Below, in pieces: positions 53,444 through 61,717 of a stretch of 64,000 nt of DNA. A model generated the notes under the pieces. The model saw only the letters and a list, made by a program, of their open reading frames with translations, searched no databases and was not told where the DNA came from. The first letter of the stretch is position 1. Every line of letters begins with the position of its first letter. The position numbers and the translations under genes are program-made. Origin of the DNA: Phycisphaerales bacterium (GTDB taxonomy: Bacteria; Planctomycetota; Phycisphaerae; Phycisphaerales; UBA1924); contig JADZER010000054.1 of assembly GCA_020850415.1 (NCBI GenBank), forward strand, positions 1-64,000, written 5' to 3'.

Positions 53444-54400
53444 ATGACCCCCTCGCTCTCCATCCTCGCCGACCCCCCACCCCCGCCGACCGCCATCGGC
53501 CTCATCGCCGGCGGCGGGCGGCTCCCCATCCTCGTCGCCCAGGGCCTCCGCGAGGCCGGACACCCGGTCCACGGCCTGGGCCTCCTCGGCCAGTATGAGC
53601 CCGAGCTCCCCGCCCTCTGCGAGAGCTTCCGCGAGGTCGGACTGCTCCGCGTCGGGAGCTGGGGACGCATCCTCTCCCGAATGGACATCCACCACGCCGT
53701 CATGGTCGGCCGGGTCGACAAGGCCAAGCACATGCACGACCCGCTCCGGCTGGTCCGCAACATCCCCGACCTGCGGACCGTCATCGCGTGGTTCCGACAC
53801 CTCCGCCACGACCGGCGCTCCAGCGCCGTCCTCGCGGCCATCGCCGAAGAACTGGAGCGACGAGGCGTGTCACTGCTCGATTCCACATCACCGATCCCCG
53901 ACCACCTCGCCACCGCCGGCGTGATGACCCGCACCCACCCGACCCACTTCCAGCGGTCGGACATCGAGTTCGTCTGGCCCCTGCTCGCCGAGCTCCTCCG
54001 ACTCGACATCGGCCAGTCCCTCGCCGTGCGCGAGCGGGATGTCATCGCCGTCGAGGCCGTCGAGGGCACCGACCGCATGATCGAACGCGTCAGCCCCCTC
54101 TGCCGCGCCAAGGGCTGGACACTCTGCAAAGGCGCCCGCGCCGGGCACGACCGGCGCAGCGATGTCCCCACCGTCGGCATCCAGACCGTCGAGAACCTCG
54201 CCAAGCACGGCGCCGGCTGCCTGGCCGTTGCCGCCGGCGATGTCATCATGATCGACCGCGACAAGATGCTCGCCCGCGCCGACGAGCTCGGCATCGCCGT
54301 CGTCGGCGTACCCCACGCCCAGCCCGGCGCCCGTCGCGATGAACGCGAATCCGGCATCCATGTCATCCCCTCCGGCTCCCTCGCCGGCGCCCGGAACTGA
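53444..54400 (+). CDS. lpxI: UDP-2,3-diacylglucosamine pyrophosphatase LpxI
   Basis: LpxI cleaves UDP-2,3-diacylglucosamine to lipid X in lipid A synthesis, replacing LpxH. The 318-residue product shows IGLIAGGGRLPILVAQGLREAG near the N-terminus, DIHHAVMVGRVDKAKH, and the C-terminal domain with DRMIERVSPLCRAKG, DVPTVGIQTVENLAKHGAGCLAVAAGDVIMID. It indicates an outer membrane with lipid A. ATG 53444 chosen; a GTG 39 bases earlier has no family support. Confidence 0.92.
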   Translation: MTPSLSILADPPPPPTAIGLIAGGGRLPILVAQGLREAGHPVHGLGLLGQYEPELPALCESFREVGLLRVGSWGRILSRMDIHHAVMVGRVDKAKHMHDPLRLVRNIPDLRTVIAWFRHLRHDRRSSAVLAAIAEELERRGVSLLDSTSPIPDHLATAGVMTRTHPTHFQRSDIEFVWPLLAELLRLDIGQSLAVRERDVIAVEAVEGTDRMIERVSPLCRAKGWTLCKGARAGHDRRSDVPTVGIQTVENLAKHGAGCLAVAAGDVIMIDRDKMLARADELGIAVVGVPHAQPGARRDERESGIHVIPSGSLAGARN

Positions 54401-54414
54401 CCCCGGGTGCCACT

Positions 54415-54589
54415 CAACGCCGTGAACTTCAGACACCAAGCCCGTGTTCATCGAGGGCCGCCATCCGGCCCCCTCGCCCGCCCCCGGCGGGAGAGGGTTG
54501 GGGTGAGGGCTCTTCCCCTCCCGCCTCTTCAACGCCCGACCATGCGGGCGCCGCAAACACCCCAGGCACGCTGGAAGTTCACGGCGTTG
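54415..54589. repeat. Inverted-repeat-flanked palindromic element
   Basis: A perfect 16-base inverted repeat (54415-54430 and 54574-54589) encloses about 140 bases that contain a second REP-like palindrome (54469-54511, CCCCCTCGCCC...GAGAGGGTTGGGGTGAGGGC). The arrangement looks like a small non-autonomous element. It lies between lpxI and the TlyA-like gene. No coding sequence is inside. Confidence 0.6.
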
Positions 54590-54596
54590 CGTGCCG

Positions 54597-54628
54597 CTGG
54601 TCAAACTCGGCTCTGAGAGCTTGACCAG
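54597..54628. repeat. Hairpin just upstream of the TlyA-like gene
   Basis: CTGGTCAA (54597-54604) and TTGACCAG (54621-54628) form an 8-base perfect inverted repeat, with a few further pairs (CTC/GAG) inside. There is no run of T after it in either direction, so it may be a part of the neighbouring element, or an RNA stem in the leader, rather than a terminator. Confidence 0.5.
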
Positions 54629-54660
54629 TGCCGACTGCGCAACCGTTCCCAGGGGCGCCC

Positions 54661-55272
54661 ATGCCACCCGACCATCCCTCCCCCTTCGTCAGCCGGGGCG
54701 GCCTCAAGCTCCGACACGCCCTCGACCACTTCGCCATCAACCCCGCCGGCCTCACCTGCGCCGACCTCGGCTGCTCCACCGGCGGCTTCACCGACTGCCT
54801 CCTCCAGGCCGGCGCCGCCCGCGTCTACGCCGTCGACACCGCCTACGGCCAGCTCGCCTGGACGCTCCGCAACGACCCCCGCGTCACCCTCCTCGAACGC
54901 GCCAACGCCCTCCACACCGACCCGCCCGACACCATCGGCGCCGGCGTCGACCTCGTCGTCATCGACCTCGGCTGGACCAAGCAGGCCCTCGCCATCCCCG
55001 CCGCCCTCCGCTGGCTCGCGCCGACCGGCCGCATCATCACCCTCATCAAGCCCCATTACGAGCAGCCCGACGCCATGACCCAAGCCCGCGGCAAGCTCAC
55101 CCCACTCGACGACGCCGAAGCCGAACGCATCTGCCGCGAAGTCGCCGACCAACTCCCCGCCCTCGGCGTCCGAGTGCTCGGCCTCACCCCCAGCCCCATC
55201 CGCGGGCGCAAGGGCGGCGCCGGCGAAGGGCGCGGCAACCCCGAGTACCTCGCCCTGCTCGATCGCGCGTGA
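54661..55272 (+). CDS. TlyA-like rRNA methyltransferase without S4 domain
   Basis: A 203-residue Rossmann-fold methyltransferase. The block FVSRGGLKLRHALDHF, the SAM-binding DLGCSTGGFTDCLLQAGAARVYAVD, AYGQLAWTLRNDPRV, VDLVVIDLGWTKQ and the KPHYE motif match the catalytic half of TlyA/FtsJ-type 2'-O-methyltransferases. The N-terminal S4 RNA-binding domain of TlyA (about 60 residues) is absent. A repeat element lies directly upstream. ATG 54661 chosen; a GTG at 54628 is also possible but falls in the hairpin. Confidence 0.85.
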   Translation: MPPDHPSPFVSRGGLKLRHALDHFAINPAGLTCADLGCSTGGFTDCLLQAGAARVYAVDTAYGQLAWTLRNDPRVTLLERANALHTDPPDTIGAGVDLVVIDLGWTKQALAIPAALRWLAPTGRIITLIKPHYEQPDAMTQARGKLTPLDDAEAERICREVADQLPALGVRVLGLTPSPIRGRKGGAGEGRGNPEYLALLDRA

Positions 55273-55281
55273 GCATCCCCT

Positions 55282-55347
55282 CCGGGGCGGGGGCGCTCCG
55301 GGCCCCTGCGCCTTCCCGCCGGGGCGGGGCACTCTGGGCCCCCTCCA
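55282..55347. repeat. Imperfect direct repeat, two copies
   Basis: Two 29-base copies (55282-55310 and 55319-55347) share CCGGGGCGGGG, then CACTC or CGCTCC, then GGGCCCC. They lie in the 160-base gap between the TlyA-like gene and the 16-base tandem repeat. Nothing in this gap looks coding. Confidence 0.6.
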
Positions 55348-55433
55348 CCCCTCCAAGCCTCATCGCTCCCAGATCACGAAGAACCCAAGGAAGCCGAAGC
55401 TGAGGCCCTGCGAAGCTCCGGATCGCGCCCGTC

Positions 55434-55496
55434 TACCCGTGCCACGGCCTACCCGTGCCACGGCCTACCCGTGCCACGGCCTACCCGTGCCACGGA
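55434..55496. repeat. Four-unit 16-base tandem repeat at the SET gene 3' end
   Basis: TACCCGTGCCACGGCC is repeated at 55434, 55450, 55466 and 55482 (last copy one base short). The last copy holds the final codons and stop codon of the minus-strand SET-domain gene, and the other copies extend downstream of it as non-coding copies of that 3' end. Confidence 0.9.
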
Positions 55497-55903
55497 TAGT
55501 CCGGCCCGTAATCGATCAGGCACTCCTCCCCCGCCCCGATATCCCGCAGCGCATAGAACACGATCCGGTTTTCGACCGTGTCGGTCTCCCACCGCAGGTT
55601 CGCCCGAAGGTGCCGGCCGTTCGGCCCATGCGGCCCGTCGTCATCCGACGGCGCGTGGTTCAGCAGCGACGCCTCACCCAGCGCCAGCGCCCGGCCGTCG
55701 CCATCGATCGGCCACTCGAAGCAATACCGCGCGATCACATCCGAGTCACGCACATCCCCGTTGCCCAGAGGCAGCGCCGCGTTCTCGATGACGATCTCCC
55801 CCGCCCGGATCACCCGGGCCGCGAACACGCCCCGCCCGTGCAGGGGCGACTGGTCGATCCGCGTCCGGGCGCACAGACACGGCGGCTCCTCCAACTGTTT
55901 CAT
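55481..55903 (-). CDS. SET-domain protein
   Basis: A 140-residue SET-domain protein. Motifs in order are SPLHGRGVFAARVIRAGEIV (N-SET), the central RYCFEWPI part, SLLNHAPSDD (the pseudoknot NH-type motif) and LRDIGAGEECLIDYGPDYPW at the end. SET proteins methylate protein lysines using SAM. Free bacterial members of this length are known, but their substrates are mostly not. The 3' end lies in a tandem repeat. It has no operon partner. Confidence 0.85.
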   Translation of the reverse strand: MKQLEEPPCLCARTRIDQSPLHGRGVFAARVIRAGEIVIENAALPLGNGDVRDSDVIARYCFEWPIDGDGRALALGEASLLNHAPSDDDGPHGPNGRHLRANLRWETDTVENRIVFYALRDIGAGEECLIDYGPDYPWHG

Positions 55904-56012
55904 CGCTCGCCGGCGGCCGCGGGTTGCGTGGTGCGGGATTCGGTCCGATCGCCGCCGCCCGGCGGGCTGATGCTACCCAAGCCCCGACCGCCGTCAAGAC
56001 CCTCCCCGGCCC

Positions 56013-56339
56013 CTACCGGCGCACCTCGTTGCCCATCCGATCCCGGGTCAGCGAGTGGTCGATCTGCACCCGCGCCCAACCCGGGATCCCCTCCACCGAA
56101 CCGTTAGCGAAATCGACAATCAGGTACTCAATCGTCCCGTCGTCCCACACCCGGTACAGCCGGTCGTCCCCGGCCGTGTAGTGCGTCACCTCCCGGGCCG
56201 CCGGCGACCCACCGGCCCCCGGCCCCTGCCCCAGCCCGACGCCCGCCAGGAGCGCCAGAGCCACCCCCATCCCCCCGATCACCACCCGCTGGCGGCGGAC
56301 GGTCCGGGCAAGCACGACGGCATCGACTGCATTCGACAT
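56013..56339 (-). CDS. Small membrane-anchored or exported hypothetical protein
   Basis: A 108-residue protein with an N-terminal charged region and one hydrophobic segment (about 18-38; VVIGGMGVALALLAGVGLGQG) that could be a signal peptide. The C-terminal part (about 50-108) has DRLYRVWDDGTIEYLIVDF, a short beta pattern. ATG 56339 is preceded by GGGAGATCGCC, a good ribosome site. Function unknown. It lies downstream of aroK on the same strand with a 154-base gap. Confidence 0.65.
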   Translation of the reverse strand: MSNAVDAVVLARTVRRQRVVIGGMGVALALLAGVGLGQGPGAGGSPAAREVTHYTAGDDRLYRVWDDGTIEYLIVDFANGSVEGIPGWARVQIDHSLTRDRMGNEVRR

Positions 56340-56452
56340 GGCGATCTCCCTTGCGGCACCCCGTGAAGGCGTTGTATGGCTGCTGAGCAACTGGTACCTT
56401 ACATGCAGGATCCGCGGCGGTTGCACCATCACGGTGGGAGGCAGACACCATG

Positions 56453-56482
56453 CCCACCGCCGCCCACCGCCGCCCGCCGCCG
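56453..56482. repeat. Three-unit 10-base tandem repeat
   Basis: CCCACCGCCG, CCCACCGCCG and CCCGCCGCCG follow each other between the aroK stop codon and the start of the next minus-strand gene. It is a simple GC-rich repeat with no evident function. Confidence 0.65.
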
Positions 56483-56493
56483 CCGCTGATCGA

Positions 56494-57039
56494 TCACCCG
56501 CCCGCGACCGACACCAGCAGCGCCGTCAGCGACTCGACCGACTCCCCCCCGATCTCGACCACCCGCGACGCGAGCCCCCGGTACAACTCGTCCCTCGCCG
56601 CGAACACGCTCTCGATCTCCGCCAGCGTGCCCCGGCCCGTCAGGCTCGGCCGGTCGCCCGCGCCCTGCGCCTCCAGCCGCTCGCGCAGTGTCGCCGGCGT
56701 GCCGCGCAGATACACCAGCTCGATCCGCCCGTCCCCCACCGCCGCGCGCAGCATCTCTGCCGCCCCCGGCGCCGTCGGCGTCCCCCCGCCCAGCGCCACA
56801 ACCTGACGCCCCGCCCCCAGCACCCGCTCGGCGAGCCCCAGAGCCTCCGCCTCCCGGAACCCCGCCTCCCCCACGCGCGACCACACCTCCGGCACGCCCG
56901 GGCCCCCGAGCAGCCCCACCGTCACATCGTCCAGATCAACAAACGGCCAGCCCAGCCGACCCGCCACCAGCCGCCCCAGCGTGCTCTTCCCCGAGCCACG
57001 AAGCCCCATCAGCACCAGACCCCGGCGTATGTCCGACAT
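56494..57039 (-). CDS. aroK: Shikimate kinase
   Basis: AroK phosphorylates shikimate in aromatic amino acid synthesis. The 181-residue length fits. Walker A is MGLRGSGKSTLGR (about 11-23), followed by the shikimate-binding FVDLDD, FREAEA, and the GGGTPT loop, then the adenine-binding region YLRGTPATLRERL. It begins 24 bases after the AsmA-like gene's stop codon on the same strand. Confidence 0.93.
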   Translation of the reverse strand: MSDIRRGLVLMGLRGSGKSTLGRLVAGRLGWPFVDLDDVTVGLLGGPGVPEVWSRVGEAGFREAEALGLAERVLGAGRQVVALGGGTPTAPGAAEMLRAAVGDGRIELVYLRGTPATLRERLEAQGAGDRPSLTGRGTLAEIESVFAARDELYRGLASRVVEIGGESVESLTALLVSVAGG

Positions 57040-57063
57040 CGATCGCTCCCGCCTGAGGCCCGC

Positions 57064-58701
57064 TCACCCACCCACGCCCAGCGGGTCCACCGTCACCCGC
57101 GGCTCGGCCACCGTCCCCCGCACACGGTACTTCACCAGCCGGTCGGTCACCGCCCCGATCGCGTCCCCCAGCCCCCCCAGCAGCGACTGCACCTTCTCCA
57201 GCGGCCCGCCGTTCACCGCAAGGTCCAGCGACCCATCAAACCCGACCGTCCCGGTCCCCCGCGCCGCCAGGAACTCGGTGTGCACCTCCGACGCCGTCAC
57301 CTCAACCCCCGCCGGCCCGAGCGTGAACGACGCGTCCGCCTCGTGGTTGAACGCGTCCTGCCCCGCCCTCATCTCCGTCGCGACACGCATCACCGACGCC
57401 AACTGCATCAACCCCGGCAGCACCAGCAGACGACCCTCCCGCAGGTGCACCTCCCCCTCGCCCGAGAGCGAGCCCCGCGCATCGTCCAGCGCCGTGCGCA
57501 CACGCCCGTTCCCCCGCAAGCGCCCCGCCAGCTTCGGCGGCCCCTCCGCCTGCGTGTTCGCCCGCAGCAGCTCCCGCAGCTCGACCCCGTCGATCGTCCA
57601 GAACGCCTCCGCCGGGCGACCGGCCTCCCGCAGCCGCACGCTCCCCGTCGCACGCACCTCGCCGTCCAACGCACGCACCGTCAGCGAATCCACCGTCGCC
57701 ACGCCCCCCGCGAGCCCGCCCGAAAGATCCGCCGACGCGATCGGCGCCTGATACTCCCCCGACGCCACCCGGAAATCACGAAGCCCCAGCCCAAACGACA
57801 GCGTCCCGCCCAGCGGGTCGGTCAGCGCCAGATCCCCGCTCGCCGTCAGCTCCATCTGCCCCTGCGCCTCGTACCGCCGGACCAGCGCCTGCACCTCCGG
57901 CGGCAGCGTCCCGACGCTCTCATCGGTCAGGTGCCCCGCGATCCGCAGCCCGGCGATCCGAGCCTCGAACGAGTCCAGGCTCACCTCCCCGTCCACCGAC
58001 AGCTGCGCCAGCGGCCCCAGCGCGCTCTCGATATCCAGCCGGTACCAGCCCGCCGCCCCCTCCTCGGGCGACGCCCGCACCGTCGTCGTCAGCCCGCCCA
58101 CCTCCATCACCGCCGAGCCGTCGCCCTGGTCATAGACGAACTCCCCGTCGATCAGCTCCACCTCCCGCAGACGCAGCACATTGCTCAGCCGGAAGTTCTC
58201 CTCTACCGCCTGCCCCTGCGCCTCCCCCCGCGCCAGACCACGCTTCACAATCGGGCGGAGGCCCTTGAACCCCGCCTCCCCGTCCGCCCCCACCTCGCGG
58301 ATCAGCCGCACCACCGGACGCTCCAGCCGAATCGTCTCGATCGTGATCGGCTCGCCGATCTTCGGGACCTCCGCCAGCGTCACCGTCATCCGGTCCAGCC
58401 CCAGCACACGCGTCCCGTCCGGCGCCGTGAACGACACCCCCTCCAGCACCACCGTCCCCGGCGCCCGGTAGTCCAGCCCCTCGTACCCGATCTGCGGCAC
58501 CAGATAGCTATTGGCGATCCCCACCACCTGGCTCCCGACCCACTCCTCCAGCCGGTCGCCCGCCCCGCGCAGCCCGCCGGCGCCGATGCCCGTCGTGCGC
58601 AGCAGGACCACACCCGCCACCCCCGCGAGCAGCAGCGCCACGCCGACGGCGATAAGCACCGCCTTCATCGACCTCGCCGGTCTGTGCTTTGGGCCGGTCA
58701 T
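57064..58701 (-). CDS. AsmA-like envelope protein
   Basis: A 545-residue protein with a short cytoplasmic N-terminus, one membrane helix (about 13-35), and a long periplasmic beta-rich region. Typical AsmA-type features are IETIRLERPVVRLIRE early and GEGEVHLREGRLLVLPGLMQLASVM late. AsmA/TamB-type proteins carry lipid between the inner and outer membranes. It lies 16 bases after efp and 24 before aroK, so co-expression is likely. Confidence 0.78.
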   Translation of the reverse strand: MTGPKHRPARSMKAVLIAVGVALLLAGVAGVVLLRTTGIGAGGLRGAGDRLEEWVGSQVVGIANSYLVPQIGYEGLDYRAPGTVVLEGVSFTAPDGTRVLGLDRMTVTLAEVPKIGEPITIETIRLERPVVRLIREVGADGEAGFKGLRPIVKRGLARGEAQGQAVEENFRLSNVLRLREVELIDGEFVYDQGDGSAVMEVGGLTTTVRASPEEGAAGWYRLDIESALGPLAQLSVDGEVSLDSFEARIAGLRIAGHLTDESVGTLPPEVQALVRRYEAQGQMELTASGDLALTDPLGGTLSFGLGLRDFRVASGEYQAPIASADLSGGLAGGVATVDSLTVRALDGEVRATGSVRLREAGRPAEAFWTIDGVELRELLRANTQAEGPPKLAGRLRGNGRVRTALDDARGSLSGEGEVHLREGRLLVLPGLMQLASVMRVATEMRAGQDAFNHEADASFTLGPAGVEVTASEVHTEFLAARGTGTVGFDGSLDLAVNGGPLEKVQSLLGGLGDAIGAVTDRLVKYRVRGTVAEPRVTVDPLGVGG

Positions 58702-58717
58702 CGCCGCGCCACCACGC

Positions 58718-59272
58718 TCACGCCCGCGACTGGTACGACCCGTCGATCGTCGAGACCCGGATCTTCTCGCCCACCGTGATGAACGGCGGCACCTTGGTCT
58801 TCAGGCCAGTCTCGCAGGTCGCGTCCTTCATCTGGTTCGTCGCCGTCGCGCCCTTGATCCCCGGCGCCGTGTCCGTCACCTCCAGCTCCACCGACGCCGG
58901 AAGGTCCACCGACACCGGGTTCCCCTCGTAGCACAGCACCTGCACCTTGCCGTTGGGCACGATGAACTGCATCGCCGTGCCCAGCAGGTCCGCCGACAGC
59001 ACGATCTGGTCGAAGTCGTCCGTGTCCATGAAGGTCGCCCCCGACCCGTCGGAGTACAGGTACTCCATCTCGCGCCGGTCCAGGTTGATCGCCTCGATCT
59101 CCTCCGAGGTGCTGAACCGCTTCTCGAGCGTCTTGCCCTCGACCACATCGCGGATCTTGGCCTGCACGAACGCACGCAGGTTCCCCGGCGTCCGGTGCTC
59201 GAACGAGGTCACGATATAGAGCTTGCCGTCAACCTTCACGCCCTGGCCGTTCCGCAGGTCGGTCGCTTTCAT
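58718..59272 (-). CDS. efp: Elongation factor P
   Basis: EF-P rescues ribosomes stalled at proline runs. The 184-residue length and three OB-type domains are standard, with MKATDLRNGQGVKVDGKLYIVTSFEH at the start and the late IKGATATNQMKDATCETGLKTKVPPFI block. The loop that reaches into the peptidyl-transferase centre reads TPGNLRAF, with Asn at the tip where E. coli has modified Lys34. No EpmA or EarP gene is in this window. Confidence 0.96.
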   Translation of the reverse strand: MKATDLRNGQGVKVDGKLYIVTSFEHRTPGNLRAFVQAKIRDVVEGKTLEKRFSTSEEIEAINLDRREMEYLYSDGSGATFMDTDDFDQIVLSADLLGTAMQFIVPNGKVQVLCYEGNPVSVDLPASVELEVTDTAPGIKGATATNQMKDATCETGLKTKVPPFITVGEKIRVSTIDGSYQSRA

Positions 59273-59422
59273 CGGTCCATCTCGCTGGCGACAGCCGGGA
59301 CGCCACGGGCGGGCGAGGCTGACGCGGGTTCGGTGTATGCTTGTAGGGCCGGTGCCCGTGCCGATCATAGGCCCCCTCCGCGGCGGCACGGGCCGAAACC
59401 ACGGGGGGCCGGGAGCCACCAT

Positions 59423-60430
59423 ATGCCGACCCTGAACCGACGCCGATTCCTCGAACTCTGCGCCGCCTCCGCACTCCTCGCCAACCCAGCCGCCGCCAGA
59501 GGCCTCCGCCGGCTCCCCGCGCAAGCCGAGGGCACATACCTCCCCTGGGCCAACCTCGCCCCCGGCGTCCACGCCACCATCGACCAGGCCCTCGGCGGCA
59601 ACTCCATGGTCATTACCTCCGCCGGCCAGGCCCTCCTCGTCGACACCAAGTTCCCCGCCTTCGCCGCCGCACTCGCCCGCGAGGCCAGCGCCTTCGGCGC
59701 ACCCGTCACCCGCGTCATCAACACCCACCACCACGCCGACCACACCGGCGGCAACGCCGTCCTGAACGAGGGCGTCGAGATCATCGCCCACGCCGCCGCC
59801 GCCGAACGCGTCCGCGCCCAGCTCGACCGCTACGCCGGCGCCGCCAAGGGCGGCCTGCGCCAGATCGACATGGCCCGCCCCACCGCCGACCAGGTGCTCG
59901 CCGAGGCCCAGGCCGCCGCCGAGGCCAGCGCCGCCTGGACCGCCGAATCGGCGGCCCCCGACACCGCCATCAGCACCTGGCCCCACGAACTCACCGTCGG
60001 CGACGAACGCGTCGTCCTCCACCACTTCGGCGCGGGGCACACCGACAACGACCTCCTCGTCCAACTCCCCGGCCGCAACATCCTCCATACCGGCGACCTC
60101 TGCTTCAACCGCCTGCACCCCTTCTTCGACCCCGAAGGCGGCGCCGCCTGCCGCGGGTGGAGCGCCGCCGTCGCCAAGGCCCTCGAACTCTGCGACGAAG
60201 ACACCACCGTCGTCCCCGGCCACGGCGCCCTCACCGACCGCGCCGGCCTCCAGGCACAGAAGCACTACCTCGACGCCCTCTGGGACCATGTGGCCAAGGA
60301 AATCCGCGGCGGCAAGACCAAGGAAGAGGTCACCGCCATGACCTGGGACTTCATGGACGGCCTCGGATTCGAGCAGGCCCGGGCCAGAGCCATCGGCGCC
60401 GTCTACGACGAAGTCCTCGCCGCCGGCTGA
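59423..60430 (+). CDS. Tat-exported metallo-beta-lactamase-fold hydrolase
   Basis: A 335-residue protein with a twin-arginine signal (NRRRFLELCAASALLA, residues 5-20). The metallo-beta-lactamase fold is intact: THHHADHTGG (His102, His104, Asp106, His107), GAGHTDNDLLV, HTGDL and the VPGHG loop. It likely binds two zinc ions in the periplasm. The substrate is unknown; related proteins act on beta-lactams, quorum lactones, phosphodiesters or thioesters. ATG 59423 follows GGGAGCC. Confidence 0.88.
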   Translation: MPTLNRRRFLELCAASALLANPAAARGLRRLPAQAEGTYLPWANLAPGVHATIDQALGGNSMVITSAGQALLVDTKFPAFAAALAREASAFGAPVTRVINTHHHADHTGGNAVLNEGVEIIAHAAAAERVRAQLDRYAGAAKGGLRQIDMARPTADQVLAEAQAAAEASAAWTAESAAPDTAISTWPHELTVGDERVVLHHFGAGHTDNDLLVQLPGRNILHTGDLCFNRLHPFFDPEGGAACRGWSAAVAKALELCDEDTTVVPGHGALTDRAGLQAQKHYLDALWDHVAKEIRGGKTKEEVTAMTWDFMDGLGFEQARARAIGAVYDEVLAAG

Positions 60431-60499
60431 CAAACTCACCAAACCGCCCCCCGACCTCCCGTCGGCGTAGGATCAACCCGGGAGAAATCGGAGGACGAT

Positions 60500-61717
60500 A
60501 TGACCTTTGACCCACAGCGCTCCCTCGCCATGGTCCGCCACGAGTTCGGCGAGCACGGCGGGGTCAACATGTCCATCGAGGCGTCCACCACATTCACCGT
60601 CATGGACGCCGCGAGCATGCCCGAGCTCTTCCAGGGCCACCGCGGGCCCGAGGGCGGGTGCTACCTCTACGGCCGGCACTTCAACCCCACCGTCTATGTC
60701 CTCGGACGCTACCTCGCCGCCCTCGAGGGCACCCAGGCCGCCTACTGCACCGCCAGCGGACTCTCCGCCATCGCCTGCACCCTCATGCAGATCTGCTCGC
60801 CCGGCGACCACATCGTCGCCGCCGAGACCATCTACGGCGGGACCCACGCGCTGCTCAAGGAGTTCCTCCCCGCAAAGACCGGCGTCCACACGACCTTCGT
60901 CGATATCGGCAACAACGACGCCGTCGCCGCCGCCATGACCGACCGCACCAAGGTCGTCTACTGCGAGACCCTCGCCAACCCCACCCTCGTCGTGGCCGAC
61001 CTCCCGCGCCTCGCCGCGATCGCCCACGCCCGCGGCGCCAAGCTCGTCGTCGACAACACCTTCAGCCCGATGATCCTCTCCCCGGCCCAGCACGGCGCCG
61101 ATGTGGTCGTCCACTCCATGACCAAGTTCCTCGGCGGCGCCTCGGACATCATCGCCGGCGCCGTCTGCGCAAGCCAGGAGTTCATCGTCAGCATGATGGA
61201 CCTCCACACCGGCTCGCTCATGCTCCTCGGCCCCACCATGGACCCCAAGGTCGCCGCCGCCCTCGCACTGCGACTCCCCCACCTCGGCCTGCGCATGACC
61301 GAGCACTCCAGGCGCGCCCAGGCCTTCGCCGAACGCCTCGCCGAGCGGGGCCTCGCCGTCACCTACCCCGGGCTCCCCTCCCACCCCGGCCACGAGCTGC
61401 TCCGCGCCCTCGCCAACGAGGGCTACGGCTTCGGGGGCCTCTTCACCCTCGACACCGGCTCCAAAGAGACCGCCTTCCGGCTCATGGACATCCTCCAGAA
61501 CGAGCACCGCTTCGGCTTCCTCGCCGTCAGCCTGGGCTACTTCGACACCCTCATGTCCTGCTCGGCAAGCTCAACCTCAAGCGAGCTCTCCGACGAAGAC
61601 CTCCAGGCCGCCGGCATCCGGCCCGGCCTGGTCCGCATCAGCATCGGCTACACCGGCACGCTCGAGCAGCGCTGGGCGCAGTTCGCCGAGGCGCTGCAGA
61701 AAGTAGGACTGTTATGA
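60500..61717 (+). CDS. Cys/Met metabolism PLP-dependent enzyme
   Basis: A 405-residue trans-sulfuration-type enzyme (gamma-synthase, gamma-lyase or sulfhydrylase). It shows the phosphate-binding YGRHFNPT, CTASGLSAI, the PLP-stacking aromatic IYGGTH, DNTFSP, and the PLP-binding Lys209 in HSMTKFLGG. The C-terminal SCSASSTSSELSDEDLQAAGIRPGLVRISIGYTG is typical. Exact reaction (methionine gamma-lyase or O-acetylhomoserine-type synthesis) cannot be fixed from sequence. A strong CGGAGG site precedes the ATG. The stop overlaps the next gene. Confidence 0.92.
   Translation: MTFDPQRSLAMVRHEFGEHGGVNMSIEASTTFTVMDAASMPELFQGHRGPEGGCYLYGRHFNPTVYVLGRYLAALEGTQAAYCTASGLSAIACTLMQICSPGDHIVAAETIYGGTHALLKEFLPAKTGVHTTFVDIGNNDAVAAAMTDRTKVVYCETLANPTLVVADLPRLAAIAHARGAKLVVDNTFSPMILSPAQHGADVVVHSMTKFLGGASDIIAGAVCASQEFIVSMMDLHTGSLMLLGPTMDPKVAAALALRLPHLGLRMTEHSRRAQAFAERLAERGLAVTYPGLPSHPGHELLRALANEGYGFGGLFTLDTGSKETAFRLMDILQNEHRFGFLAVSLGYFDTLMSCSASSTSSELSDEDLQAAGIRPGLVRISIGYTGTLEQRWAQFAEALQKVGLL

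Noticed and set aside
55434-55496. The 16-base tandem repeat as a CRISPR array
   Set aside because: The units are directly joined with no spacers, and no cas gene is present in the window.
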